DNA from: Ensifer adhaerens
GTDB lineage: Bacteria; Pseudomonadota; Alphaproteobacteria; Rhizobiales; Rhizobiaceae
Assembly: GCF_020035535.1 (NCBI RefSeq)
Contig: NZ_CP083349.1
Span: 2,108,001-2,172,000 of the forward strand
Reading direction: 5' to 3'
Length of the DNA stretch: 64,000 bases
In this document: piece after piece, positions 51,817 through 60,886 of the stretch
Layout: each line of letters begins with the position of its first letter
Position numbering within the stretch: the stretch's first letter is position 1
Notes under the pieces: model-generated
What the model saw: only the letters and a program-made list of their open reading frames with translations
The model's database searches: none
What the model was told of the DNA's origin: nothing
Program-made: the position numbers and the translations under genes

Positions 51817-53793
51817 TTACGGCGTGACGATGTTGAACCAGAATTCGAAGTTGTCCATCATCGACATCACCTGCACGAGTTTGGCGCTGTCCCCGTCAAC
51901 CTTGATCTTGCCGTCGGACATCGCCTTGTCGAGTGTGGTCTCGCCGAGCACGATGCTATCAAGGCTGGCGCGCTCCAGCGTGACCGTGGCGTCTGCCTTC
52001 TCCGCTTGCAGGTCAGGGGTGTTGTTGAGCACCCCGTTTTCGAGCTGGACGAGGTATTTTCCGTCCTTTTCGCCGAAGTCGAAGTTGAGCGTGATCCTGC
52101 TATCGCCGGCTTTCTCGCGGTTCAACCGAACGCCGAGATAGTCGAAGAACAGGTCGAGCGACATCGCGCGAACCGTGTCCGGGCTGGCGGTGCTTGGCGT
52201 TCCTGCCTTCACCAGTCCGTTGCGCAGTTCCTGTGCGCCCGACAGGTAGAAATTGCGCCACGGGCCGGATTCCGCCTGGTATCCCATCTGCTCCAGCGCG
52301 TCGGCCACCAGATCCTTGGCCGCCTGGTTGCTGGGGTCGGCGAAGACCACATGGTTTACGACCTCGGCGACCCAGCGATAGTCGCCCTTTTCATAGGACT
52401 TTTTCGCCTTCTCCAGGACGGCGTCCGCTCCGCCCATGAATTCGACATACTGCTTGCTGGCGTCGACCGGCGGCAGTTCGTGAAGGGTCGAGGGATTGCC
52501 GTCGAACCAGCCGAGATAGAGCACGTAGGTTGCCGCAACGTCATGGTAGACGGATCCGTAATAGCCGCGGTTCGCCCAGAAGGTCGACAGGCTGTCGGGA
52601 AGCTTGAAGGCCTCGGCGATCTCCCGCATCGTCATGCCCTGGTTGGCCATGCGCAGGGTCTCGTCGTTGATGTAGCGGTAGAGGTCGCGCTGCTTCGACA
52701 GGAGAGCGACGACCTTGTCGTTACCCCAGTTCGGCCAATGGTGCTGGGCGAAAATGACTTCCGCCTTGTCGCCCCACATCACCAGCGCCTGGTTGAGATA
52801 TTTCGACCAGGGCAACGGCTCGCGGATCTTGGCGCCGCGCAGCGAGTAGGTGTTGTGCAGAGTATGGGTCGCGTCCTCTGCAGCGGCGATCGCCTTCTTT
52901 TCTTCGATATACCAGAGCATCTCCGAGGGTGCCTCGGATCCCGGAGCCATCAGGAATTCGTAGGTCAGCCCGTCGATCGTTTTTTTCTCGCCGGTCTTGG
53001 TGATGATGTCGGTCGGCGGGATCAGGGTCACGGTGCCTGCGGAGGTCGTCGTGCCGAGGCCGGCGCCCACTTGCCCCTTCGGATCGGGCGGCAGCAGATT
53101 GCCATACATATAGCTCGCGCGCCGGCTCATCGCCGTTCCCGCCATGACGTTCTCCGCGACGGCGGCTTCAAGGAAGCCTTCCGGGGCATAGATCTTGACC
53201 TTGCCGGAGGCGACGTCGGCTTCGTCGACCACGCCGCGCACGCCGCCATAGTGGTCGACATGGCTGTGGGTGTAGATCACCGCCTTCACCGGCTTGTCGC
53301 CGCGATGCTTGCGGTAGAGTTCAAGGCCGACCTTCGCCGTCTCTGCCGACACCAGCGGGTCGACGACGGTGATGCCCTCCTTGCCCTCGATGATCGTCAT
53401 GTTGGAAAGGTCGAGGTTGCGCAGCTGATAGATACCGTCGGTCACCTCGAAGAGGCCGCTGATGTTGATCAGCTGCGATTGCCGCCAGAGACTGGGGTTG
53501 ACGGTGTCGGGTGCCGGCGCCCCTTCCTTGATGAAGCCGTATTGCTGCGGGTTCCAGACGGGATCACCGCCCTCGGTCTTGACGATCTCGGCGGGCAGCG
53601 GCGCAATCAGTCCGCGCTTGGCGTCCTCGAAATCGCTGGTGTCATTGAACGGCAGCTGCTTGAGCAGTTCCGCGTTGGCGGCCTTCGTCGCCTCGGTGGC
53701 GTCCTTCTGCGGGCTTTGGGCTTGAGCAGACACTGCACCGGCCGCCACCAGCGCGATGATCGAAAGGCCTGACAAATAACGCTGAATTCGCAT
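51817..53793 (-). CDS. Alkylsulfatase, metallo-beta-lactamase fold (SdsA1-like)
   Basis: 658 residues from MRIQRYLSGL, preceded by AGGAGAAG. Signal peptide at 1-26 (GAVSAQAQ). The zinc motif T175-H-S-H-V-D-H181 is intact, followed by the dimerisation domain and a C-terminal SCP2-like domain (about 540-658) that in SdsA1 recruits the alkyl chain. It hydrolyses primary alkyl sulfates such as SDS in the periplasm or outside. Upstream, an operator-like sequence is shared with the YiaW-like gene. Confidence 0.92.
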   Translation of the reverse strand: MRIQRYLSGLSIIALVAAGAVSAQAQSPQKDATEATKAANAELLKQLPFNDTSDFEDAKRGLIAPLPAEIVKTEGGDPVWNPQQYGFIKEGAPAPDTVNPSLWRQSQLINISGLFEVTDGIYQLRNLDLSNMTIIEGKEGITVVDPLVSAETAKVGLELYRKHRGDKPVKAVIYTHSHVDHYGGVRGVVDEADVASGKVKIYAPEGFLEAAVAENVMAGTAMSRRASYMYGNLLPPDPKGQVGAGLGTTTSAGTVTLIPPTDIITKTGEKKTIDGLTYEFLMAPGSEAPSEMLWYIEEKKAIAAAEDATHTLHNTYSLRGAKIREPLPWSKYLNQALVMWGDKAEVIFAQHHWPNWGNDKVVALLSKQRDLYRYINDETLRMANQGMTMREIAEAFKLPDSLSTFWANRGYYGSVYHDVAATYVLYLGWFDGNPSTLHELPPVDASKQYVEFMGGADAVLEKAKKSYEKGDYRWVAEVVNHVVFADPSNQAAKDLVADALEQMGYQAESGPWRNFYLSGAQELRNGLVKAGTPSTASPDTVRAMSLDLFFDYLGVRLNREKAGDSRITLNFDFGEKDGKYLVQLENGVLNNTPDLQAEKADATVTLERASLDSIVLGETTLDKAMSDGKIKVDGDSAKLVQVMSMMDNFEFWFNIVTP

Positions 53794-53936
53794 TCTCACT
53801 TCTCCTGTTTTGTTCGGATGAAAGTGCCGGGCGACGTGGTCGCCTGGATGAGACTGCACTTGAAGAAGGCGTCGAAGCGCTTTCTCGCAACAGCCGTCGC
53901 TGTCGGGATCGATCAACTACCAATTATGATCGGACG

Positions 53937-53954
53937 GGAAGTACGTAACTGTTA
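53937..53954 (-). promoter_or_regulatory. GTACGTAAC-type operator, copy 2
   Basis: GGAAGTACGTAACTGTTA, 17 of 18 identical to 47737-47754. It is 144 bases before the alkylsulfatase ATG and 189 before the divergent SnoaL-like ATG. The rest of the gap (53794-54142) shows nothing else. Confidence 0.7.
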
Positions 53955-54142
53955 ATTGTAACCTTGGCCGACGCGCTTTGCCTAAGCCAGCGATCGCGAG
54001 TGCCCCTTCTGGGGCAAGCGACGGCAAAGTGTCGGAAGACACCGCACATACAAGAGCATTTTCCGATCGTTCCGGTGCCCCGTTGAAACCTTGAGGCCAT
54101 CCGGCCGTTAGACAGATGCCCAACGAATACCGAGGTTTATCC

Positions 54143-54589
54143 ATGGAAGAACATGCGATGGAAGAAGCCGTAAGGGCGTTGTTCACGCGCTACGAAGCCA
54201 CGTTTGGCCGCGCCCTCGCCGGAAAGGTCGAGATGGACGAGGTCCTGACCCTCTACGCCTCGGATTTCATCGCCGCCTCGCCGACCGGGGTGACGTCGGG
54301 AAAGAACGACGACGCGCTTCGACAGGTAATGGCGAAGGGCTACGAGCACTACCGGGCGATCGGCACCCGGCAGATGAAGCTGCGCGATCTCCGCCTCTCT
54401 CCGATCGATGACTGCCATTGCATGGCGCATGCCGCCTGGACGGCCACCTATGCCCGAAAGGGCCAGGCGGATACGTCGATCGATTTCGACGTCCACTACC
54501 TCGTCCAGGTCGTGGGTGGAGAGGCAAAGGTCTTCGGCTGGATCTCCGGCGACGAGCAGGCGCTGCTGAAGGAACACGGCATCATCTGA
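54143..54589 (+). CDS. SnoaL/NTF2-like protein
   Basis: 148 residues from ATG 54143 (CGAGG about 8 bases upstream; 54116 and 54158 are alternatives). It is a single cone-shaped NTF2-like domain: LFTRYEATFGRALAGKVEMDEVLTLYASDFIAASPTGV and AWTATYARKGQADTSIDFDVHYLVQ. Members include ketosteroid-isomerase-type enzymes and binding proteins; the active residues cannot be assigned. Divergent from the alkylsulfatase, converging on the EF-G-like gene. Confidence 0.72.
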   Translation: MEEHAMEEAVRALFTRYEATFGRALAGKVEMDEVLTLYASDFIAASPTGVTSGKNDDALRQVMAKGYEHYRAIGTRQMKLRDLRLSPIDDCHCMAHAAWTATYARKGQADTSIDFDVHYLVQVVGGEAKVFGWISGDEQALLKEHGII

Positions 54590-54672
54590 CGTCCGCCCGC
54601 AGGCCGGTCAGCAGCGTGGAAGCAACAGTCCCGGCTGCCGCCGGCATGCCGGCAGCGGCAAGCCCGCAACTC

Positions 54673-56631
54673 TCATCCCGCCTGCTGCGCCCCATGCGCG
54701 TGGATGACCGCATCCGCTTCCTTGCCGTAGAGCTCCTCGAAATGGTCGAAGCTCTTGGAGAAGTAGCCGATGCCTTGTGTGGCCGCCCTTAGCGCCCGGG
54801 CGAGATCGTCGAGCGCCGATCCCGGCACCAGGGCGCGAAAGATGTCCCAGCCCTTGGCGGTCTCGTCGCGGTCGAAGCCGAGCACCTGGCCCTTGTAGGT
54901 GGAGACGATCGGCACGAGGCTGCCGGAATAGATCGAGGGGATGTGGATCTCGATGCGGATGACCGGTTGCATCAGCACGGCTGAAGCCTGCGACAGCGCC
55001 TGGCGCACGCCCATCTTGGCGGCCGCGCGGAAGGCGAAGTCGTTGCTGTCGACCGAATGGTGCTGGCCGTCGGTCAAGGTCACGCCGACATCGATCACCT
55101 GAAAGCCGAGCGGGCCCTTCTCCATCGCCTCGCGGGCGCCGGCCTCGATCGCCGGGATGAAGTTGCGCGGCACCGCCCCGCCCTTCACCGTTTCGGCGAA
55201 GGAGAAGCCTGTCCCGCGCTCGTTCGGGTGCACGCTGAGCTTGACGTCGGCGAACTGCCCGGCGCCGCCCGTCTGCTTGCGGTGGCGGTAGTGCACGTCG
55301 GAGGGCTTCAGCACCGTTTCGCGATAGGTCGGGCTCGGAGATTTGTCGGTGACGCCGACATGGAAGACGTCGGCGAGCGTCCTGCAGAGATCGCGCAGAT
55401 GCATCGGCCCCTGCACGCAGACGAGCTGGGCGCCGGTTCCCTCCTCCTGCATGACGGCAAGCCCGCGGTCGGTCTCGGCGAGCTTGGCGAGCGTGCCGGA
55501 AAGCTTGGTCTCGTCGCGCTCGCTGTCGGGCACCAATATGCGCTCCAGCATCGGCGTCGGCGGCACCGTCCAGTCCGGCGCTTCCGCTGTGGTGTTGGCG
55601 GCAAGCAGCGCCGGCACCGGCAGGTGCTCGGATTTGACCGCCGCGATGATCGCGCCCGCCTCTGGCGTGGCGTTCGGCAGCGGCTTTCCGGTTGCCGGAT
55701 CCTGCAGCGAGCCGAGGCTGCCGCCGCCGAGCGCCGAGCCCTGCTTGATCCCCGATGTCAGCGCCCTCACCAGCACGGTCTTGCCGACATTGGCGCGGTG
55801 GTAGGCGTGGAAGCTCACGGCGGAGAGTGCTGCCTCGGCCATCGGACCGGCCGCCGCCAGTCTTTTTCGCAGCGCCTCGACATCAGGCGCCTCATGGCGC
55901 AGCGCCTTCATCAGCCGCAGGATGCCGTTGGCATGGCTCGCAGAGCCGACGAGCACCGGGATGATCCGGTTTTCCTTCAGCAGCCGCGTGGAGATCGCAT
56001 AGATCGTGTCGCTCGCCGGCGCCCGGTCCTCGATCAGCTCTTCGAGCAGCCAGTCGTCGAATTCGGAGAAATGTTCGAGAAGCTCGGCGCGCGCCTCCTT
56101 CTCCCGCTCCATCACCGTATCGGGAATCTCGACCAGCGCCGAAGTCTGCCCTTCACGGTAGCGCCAGGCACGCTCGGAGATCAGGTCGCAGGTGCCGACG
56201 ATCTTGTCACCTTCGCGGATCGGTACCTGGCGCAACAGCAGCATGTGGCCGGAATAGTCCTGCAGCGCCGCGATCACGTCACGCAGCCGCGCCCGCGGTT
56301 CGTCCATGCGGTTGATGAAGAGAATGCAGGGCGTGCCGGAGGCCTCGATGACCTTGAGATAGGGTGCGGCCAGCACGGCCTCTTCCGGCGTCGGCGAGAC
56401 GCAGAGCACACAGGCGTCGCTGGCGATCAGCGCATGTTGCGCGTGGCCTAGCGCCTCGGTTCCGCCGGGCGCATCCAGCGCGCACCAGGGTTCGCCGCCA
56501 AACTCGAATTCCGTGAGGTTCAGTCCATAGGGTGAAACAGCTTTTCTGGAGGCCCCCTCCAGACCGGCCAGCTTTTCTACCAGCGTGGTCTTTCCGGTCT
56601 GTGAGGGCCCAAGTACCGTGAAGCAGCGCAT
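54673..56631 (-). CDS. EF-G-like translation factor, degenerate G domain
   Basis: 652 residues from MRCFTVLGPSQTGKT. P-loop at 8-15. G3 reads D53-A-P-G56 followed by Gly, where EF-G has DTPGH with the catalytic histidine. G4 is N107-R-M-D. Only about 38 residues separate the P-loop Lys from G3 (about 65 in EF-G), so the switch I region is mostly missing. Domains II-V are recognisable, including GGAGQFADVKL and IPAIEAGAREAMEKGPLGF. It resembles the EF-G-like paralogues of alphaproteobacteria and probably binds ribosomes, with little or no GTPase activity. Function unknown. Confidence 0.85.
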   Translation of the reverse strand: MRCFTVLGPSQTGKTTLVEKLAGLEGASRKAVSPYGLNLTEFEFGGEPWCALDAPGGTEALGHAQHALIASDACVLCVSPTPEEAVLAAPYLKVIEASGTPCILFINRMDEPRARLRDVIAALQDYSGHMLLLRQVPIREGDKIVGTCDLISERAWRYREGQTSALVEIPDTVMEREKEARAELLEHFSEFDDWLLEELIEDRAPASDTIYAISTRLLKENRIIPVLVGSASHANGILRLMKALRHEAPDVEALRKRLAAAGPMAEAALSAVSFHAYHRANVGKTVLVRALTSGIKQGSALGGGSLGSLQDPATGKPLPNATPEAGAIIAAVKSEHLPVPALLAANTTAEAPDWTVPPTPMLERILVPDSERDETKLSGTLAKLAETDRGLAVMQEEGTGAQLVCVQGPMHLRDLCRTLADVFHVGVTDKSPSPTYRETVLKPSDVHYRHRKQTGGAGQFADVKLSVHPNERGTGFSFAETVKGGAVPRNFIPAIEAGAREAMEKGPLGFQVIDVGVTLTDGQHHSVDSNDFAFRAAAKMGVRQALSQASAVLMQPVIRIEIHIPSIYSGSLVPIVSTYKGQVLGFDRDETAKGWDIFRALVPGSALDDLARALRAATQGIGYFSKSFDHFEELYGKEADAVIHAHGAQQAG

Positions 56632-57021
56632 CGGCGATCCTCCCCTGTCGCGATTGCCAATACATGTCTCCTCAAAACGGCGTCGATTTAAGGACAAAGA
56701 CATGCAGCAGATCAAAGGACTACGGCGACCTTTGCGCGCCTGATGAAGACGCGGTGCCGTAGAGGCGCCGAGCGTTACGACACCCTTCCCTCTATTAATT
56801 CTAGGGCAGCTTTTGCGCTTTCAATGGCTGTGCGCAAAATCGGCACAGATCCGGCGCCCGCCGCCGCATTTATCAGCTTCGCTCGGCGTCAAAATCCGAT
56901 TGTTTATGCAAACCGGTTGTGAAATTATATCATTTATCGAGATCGACAATCGAAAGCGTGGCGCTAGTTCTATCGCAACGCCATCGGCCCATTGGACCCG
57001 TCCGAACCGGAGACCCTCCGC
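56632..57021. other. Gene-free divergent promoter region
   Basis: 390 bp between the EF-G-like and GST genes. AT-richer segments (56920-56945, ATTATATCATTTATCG) could be promoter sequence. No repeats or hairpins of note. Confidence 0.4.
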
Positions 57022-57702
57022 ATGTCCCTCACACTCTACCAGCATCCGCTCGCATCCTTCTGCCATAAGGTGCTGATTGCGCTTTATGAGAACGAGACGC
57101 CCTTCAAGAGCAGCCTTGTCGATCTGCTGGATCCGGAGGAGGCAGCGCGCTTCGCCGCACTCTGGCCGGTCGGCAAGATGCCGGTTCTCACCGATAGCGC
57201 CCGTGACGTTGTGATGCCGGAAACGTCGATCATCATCGAATATCTCGATCGCCATTATCCCGGCCGCCAGCGGCTGATCCCCGATGATCAGGACACCGCG
57301 CTGAAGGCGCGGCTTTGGGATCGCTTCTTCGATCTCTATATCCATGTGCCCATGCAGAAGATCGTCACGGACACGCTGCGCGCATCCGGCGAAAACGACC
57401 ACCGCGGCGTCAGCGACGCCCGCGCGGCGCTTGGCCTTGCCTATGGCATGGCCAACAAGCACTTCGCTGACAACACATACGCCGCCGGTGATGCCTTCAG
57501 CCTTGCCGATTGCGCCGCGACGCCCGCACTCTTCTATGGCGGCATCGTCGAGCCCTTCGATGAGAAATACCCGCACCTCTCGGCCTATTTCGAGCGCCTG
57601 CTGGAGCGCGCCTCCGTGCGCCGTGTGCTCGCCGAAGCGCGGCCCTATTTCCACATGTTCCCATACAGGAACCTGATGCCGCCGCGCTTTGTCGATATGT
57701 AG
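57022..57702 (+). CDS. Glutathione S-transferase family protein
   Basis: 226 residues from MSLTLYQHPLASFCHKVLIALYENE; upstream in-frame codons are unlikely. It has a CxxS-like region replaced by S-F-C-H at the active-site loop, the cis-proline segment WPVGKMPVLTDSARDVVMPETSIIIEYLD, and a full C-terminal helical domain (YAAGDAFSLADCAATPALFYGG). Typical soil-bacterial GST. Fourth GST in the window. Substrate unknown. Confidence 0.86.
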   Translation: MSLTLYQHPLASFCHKVLIALYENETPFKSSLVDLLDPEEAARFAALWPVGKMPVLTDSARDVVMPETSIIIEYLDRHYPGRQRLIPDDQDTALKARLWDRFFDLYIHVPMQKIVTDTLRASGENDHRGVSDARAALGLAYGMANKHFADNTYAAGDAFSLADCAATPALFYGGIVEPFDEKYPHLSAYFERLLERASVRRVLAEARPYFHMFPYRNLMPPRFVDM

Positions 57703-57762
57703 GCGCGCAATTCACCCTACAGCCCGCGTCAGACGCGCAAAGGTCGCCGTATCGCGTTGAAG

Positions 57763-58257
57763 TCAGGCATCCGAGCGGCGCCATGTGGCGCCGAAGTGCT
57801 GCTCCAGCCACATGGCGCTCTCGAACAAAGCCGTCTCGTCGGAAATACCGCTGCGGAGCTGACCCGTGAGCTGGCGCGCCAGCCGATCGGCGCGCTTTCC
57901 ATAACGTGGGATGTTGCACCAGATGCACACCCGATCGAAGGTGCGTTGAAGCATGTCGAGTTCGTCCGGGCTGATCTGGCCGTCCACTTCGCCTGCGATC
58001 TCGTGTATCAAGACCTCCCGGCTCCCGTGGACGAGCTTGTCAGCGTTTTCCCGAGACACCGATCTCAGCTCGAAACCGATCGTGTATTTCAGGGCTCCGG
58101 CCTCACGGATCCCCCGCTGGTAGCAATTGAGGATGCGTTTTGCGATTGTGGACGCGGCCTCGCAATCTCGCGTCAGGCCGCGCTCACGCAGAATGTCACC
58201 GAAGATCTGATCTATCTCGTTCATTTCGTGGGGGAGAAGCATCTTCGCGGAATACAT
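57763..58257 (-). CDS. Hypothetical protein, 164 aa
   Basis: Start at MYSAKMLLPHEM with a perfect AGGAGGT 8 bases upstream, so the gene is well supported. Soluble and mostly helical. The region TIAKRILNCYQRGIREAGAL is reminiscent of small rhizobial proteins of unknown function. The rest (VHGSREVLIHEIAGEVDG...WCNIPRYGKRADRLARQLTG) has two cysteines close together (RVCIWCNIP). No family recognised. Confidence 0.65.
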   Translation of the reverse strand: MYSAKMLLPHEMNEIDQIFGDILRERGLTRDCEAASTIAKRILNCYQRGIREAGALKYTIGFELRSVSRENADKLVHGSREVLIHEIAGEVDGQISPDELDMLQRTFDRVCIWCNIPRYGKRADRLARQLTGQLRSGISDETALFESAMWLEQHFGATWRRSDA

Positions 58258-58417
58258 CGCGCGACCTCCTGAACTGGGGCGAAAGCGCGATGATCTTCCA
58301 GCCGCCGGGGCCCTTAGCACAGCCCAGCGATAACGACAGTATGCGCCGATCCGGCGACAAAGCAACTCCGGCTGCGCCCGAGGCCGAAAGAGCCGGCGCA
58401 GCAGGCGCTGACGAAGC

Positions 58418-59395
58418 TTACTTCACCTGCGCCGGTGGCGTGCCGATCGGGAAGGCAACGGTGACGAAACCGGCGGTACCTTCCGGCCGGTTCTTGGCGC
58501 CGAATTCCTGGAAGACCTTCAGCGTCAGCGACACCGGCGTCTCGGCCATCTTGAAATTGTAGCCCATGGTGCCGCCAATCGCGGCGATACGGCCCTTGAA
58601 GGGGCCGAGCCTTGCGCCGGCGCCGCTGTCGCCAGTCACCTGCTGGTAGAAATAGCCCGCGACACCGGCGGAAAATTCCGGATTGAAGTGCTGGGTGACC
58701 GCCCATTCCGCGTGGAATTCCGTACCCGTGCGATAATCGGTCGCCGGGTTCTCACCGTTGAAGGTGAAGCCCGCCGCACCCGAAAGGTCGAGGCCGGTTT
58801 CCGGATTGAACCAGGTGCCGGCGAGCGTGAAGTCACCCGCCCAGCGATTGAACGACAGGTTGGCGAGCTGACCCTTCTGGTAATCGCCGATCGGCACGTT
58901 GACCGTGGCGTTCGCCGTCCAGTGAAAATCGCCCTCGTGCCAGCCGAGTACGGCGCCGAACACGGGATCGCCGATCGTGAAGATCGAGTCGCTGACAGAG
59001 GCCGAGCGGCCGGCCCTGGGGGCGGAAAGCGTGGCCTCGACGTTGGGGCCGCCGAAAGGCACGATCGCCGTGAAGCCGAGATTGCCGCCCATCACTTCCT
59101 CGGGCAGGACCCAGAGGCCGGTGACGAAGTCGCCAAAGAGCTTCGCATCGACTTCGCCGACAATCTCGCCGCCAAGCGGAAGCTGCTTGTTGCCCTTGAG
59201 CTCGCCGAAATAGAAATAGGTATCGTTCTGGATGTAGTGTCCGGGCGGTGCCAGCAGGCCGGCCATCGGGCCGCGCGCACCGAGCAGATAGAAGCCGGCG
59301 CCGTTTTCAGCCGCATTCGCCGTCGAAGGCGCAACCATGGAACCCAGGCCGGCAACGATTGCCGATGCGGACAGCAAACTCTTCGCAACGCTCAT
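58418..59395 (-). CDS. SphA-family outer-membrane transporter-like protein
   Basis: 325 residues. Signal peptide at 1-28 (MVAPSTANAAEN). The remainder is a predicted beta barrel with alternating aromatic residues, ending in AFPIGTPPAQVK. The sequence start AGFYLLGARGPMAGLLAPPGHYIQNDTYFYFG is typical of proteins annotated as SphA or phenol-degradation 'meta' proteins, linked to uptake of hydrophobic compounds. The neighbours give no pathway. Confidence 0.75.
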   Translation of the reverse strand: MSVAKSLLSASAIVAGLGSMVAPSTANAAENGAGFYLLGARGPMAGLLAPPGHYIQNDTYFYFGELKGNKQLPLGGEIVGEVDAKLFGDFVTGLWVLPEEVMGGNLGFTAIVPFGGPNVEATLSAPRAGRSASVSDSIFTIGDPVFGAVLGWHEGDFHWTANATVNVPIGDYQKGQLANLSFNRWAGDFTLAGTWFNPETGLDLSGAAGFTFNGENPATDYRTGTEFHAEWAVTQHFNPEFSAGVAGYFYQQVTGDSGAGARLGPFKGRIAAIGGTMGYNFKMAETPVSLTLKVFQEFGAKNRPEGTAGFVTVAFPIGTPPAQVK

Positions 59396-59632
59396 CGAGT
59401 GATTCCCCTCATCTCTCGGCCGGGACGATACCATTTCACCGTGTGCAAGCCAGCCCTAAGAAACAGGAGCCTCACCAAGCGTGAACATCCGTTTGCAGGG
59501 TGTTGCAGGCGTACACACCTTGCCCGGCCGGAACACGCTGCTACCTTACGGCCAGAAACACGCTCGGCTTGATCCACAACGGTGGCTTGCGTCCCGTTCC
59601 GTTCTGCCTGCACCAGCAAAGGACCCGCGACC

Positions 59633-60682
59633 ATGGAATACCGGCTGCTCGGCCGCTCCGGCCTGAAAATCTCCACGATCACCATGGGCACGATGACCAT
59701 CGGCGGGCGCGGCAAGTTCGCAGAGGTCGGCAACGTCGGCCTCAAGGAGGCGAGCCGTTACGTCGATCTTTGCCTCGATGCCGGTGTCAACCTGATCGAC
59801 ACGGCCGACATCTACTCGACCGGCGCCTGCGAGGAGATCATCGGCGACGTGCTCGGCGGCAAGCGCAAGAATGGCGTGCTGGTTGCAACCAAAGCGCGTT
59901 TCTCCATGGGGCCTGGACCCAACGACGGCGGCCTCTCGCGCCAGCACCTGATCGCCGCCTGCGAGGCGAGCCTGAAGCGGCTGAAGACCGACGTCATCGA
60001 TCTCTACCAGGTGCATGAATGGGACGGCCTCACACCGCTCGAAGAGACGATGGAGGCGCTCGACAGCCTCGTTCGAAGCGGCAAGGTTCGCTACATCGGC
60101 TGCTCCAATTTTTCCGGCTGGCACATCATGAAGGCGCTCGGCATCAGTGCGCTCGAAGGCCGGCAGCGCTTCGTCAGCCAGCAGATCCACTACACGCTGG
60201 AGGCGCGCGAGGCCGAATACGAGCTGATGCCGATCTCGATCGACCAGGGGCTCGGCGTGCTCGTCTGGAGCCCGCTTGCCGGCGGCCTGCTCTCCGGCAA
60301 GCACCGCCGAAACGAAACGCCCGAGGGCACCCGCCAGCTCGCCGGCTGGAAGGAGCCGCCGATCCGCGACGAAGAGCGGCTGTGGAAGATCGTCGACATG
60401 CTCGTTGCCATCGCCGGCGAGCGCGGCGTGTCGCCGGCGCAAGTGGCGCTTGCCTGGCTGATCGGCCGCAAGGGCGTCACCTCGGTCATCATCGGCGGCC
60501 GCACGGATGTGCAGTTCTCGGACAACCTCGCCGCCGCCAACCTGAAGCTGTCCGACGAGGAACGCGAACTGCTCGACGCCGTCAGCCTGCCGCCGGTGAT
60601 CTACCCCTATTGGCACCAACTCTGGACCGCGAAGGACCGTCTCGGCGAGGCCGATCTGTCGCTGCTGGGGCCGCATCTGTAG
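59633..60682 (+). CDS. Aldo/keto reductase
   Basis: 349 residues from MEYRLLGRSGLKISTITMGT. The catalytic tetrad Asp and Tyr (NLIDTADIYSTGACEEIIG), Lys (LVATKARF) and His (YQVHEWDG) are present. The C-terminal region (SVIIGGRTDVQFSDNLAAANLKLSDEE) is typical of the YajO/Tas-like branch. NADP-dependent carbonyl reduction is expected; substrate unknown. The ribosome binding site is AAAGGA. Not adjacent to a regulator, unlike the other reductases here. Confidence 0.88.
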   Translation: MEYRLLGRSGLKISTITMGTMTIGGRGKFAEVGNVGLKEASRYVDLCLDAGVNLIDTADIYSTGACEEIIGDVLGGKRKNGVLVATKARFSMGPGPNDGGLSRQHLIAACEASLKRLKTDVIDLYQVHEWDGLTPLEETMEALDSLVRSGKVRYIGCSNFSGWHIMKALGISALEGRQRFVSQQIHYTLEAREAEYELMPISIDQGLGVLVWSPLAGGLLSGKHRRNETPEGTRQLAGWKEPPIRDEERLWKIVDMLVAIAGERGVSPAQVALAWLIGRKGVTSVIIGGRTDVQFSDNLAAANLKLSDEERELLDAVSLPPVIYPYWHQLWTAKDRLGEADLSLLGPHL

Positions 60683-60886
60683 AGGGCGGTTCCCTATCCG
60701 GCCCGCCAACGCTCCTTCGGCATTATGGAGCAAGTGCCATTGAAGGCGGCACTCCCTTAGCGTCGCCAGATGACCGCCGCGGTGGTATCATCAACCGGCA
60801 TGGTCGCGGTGTCGGGCAGCCGGATTGTGCATGTCGCGTCAATCGCCTGGGGTTCATTCGGCGGATCTCCTGAGGGGGAGACAGCC

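Noticed and set aside
51814..53772. 652-codon open frame antisense to the alkylsulfatase
   Set aside because: Same cause. The minus-strand gene has the zinc motif and signal peptide; the plus-strand product looks random.
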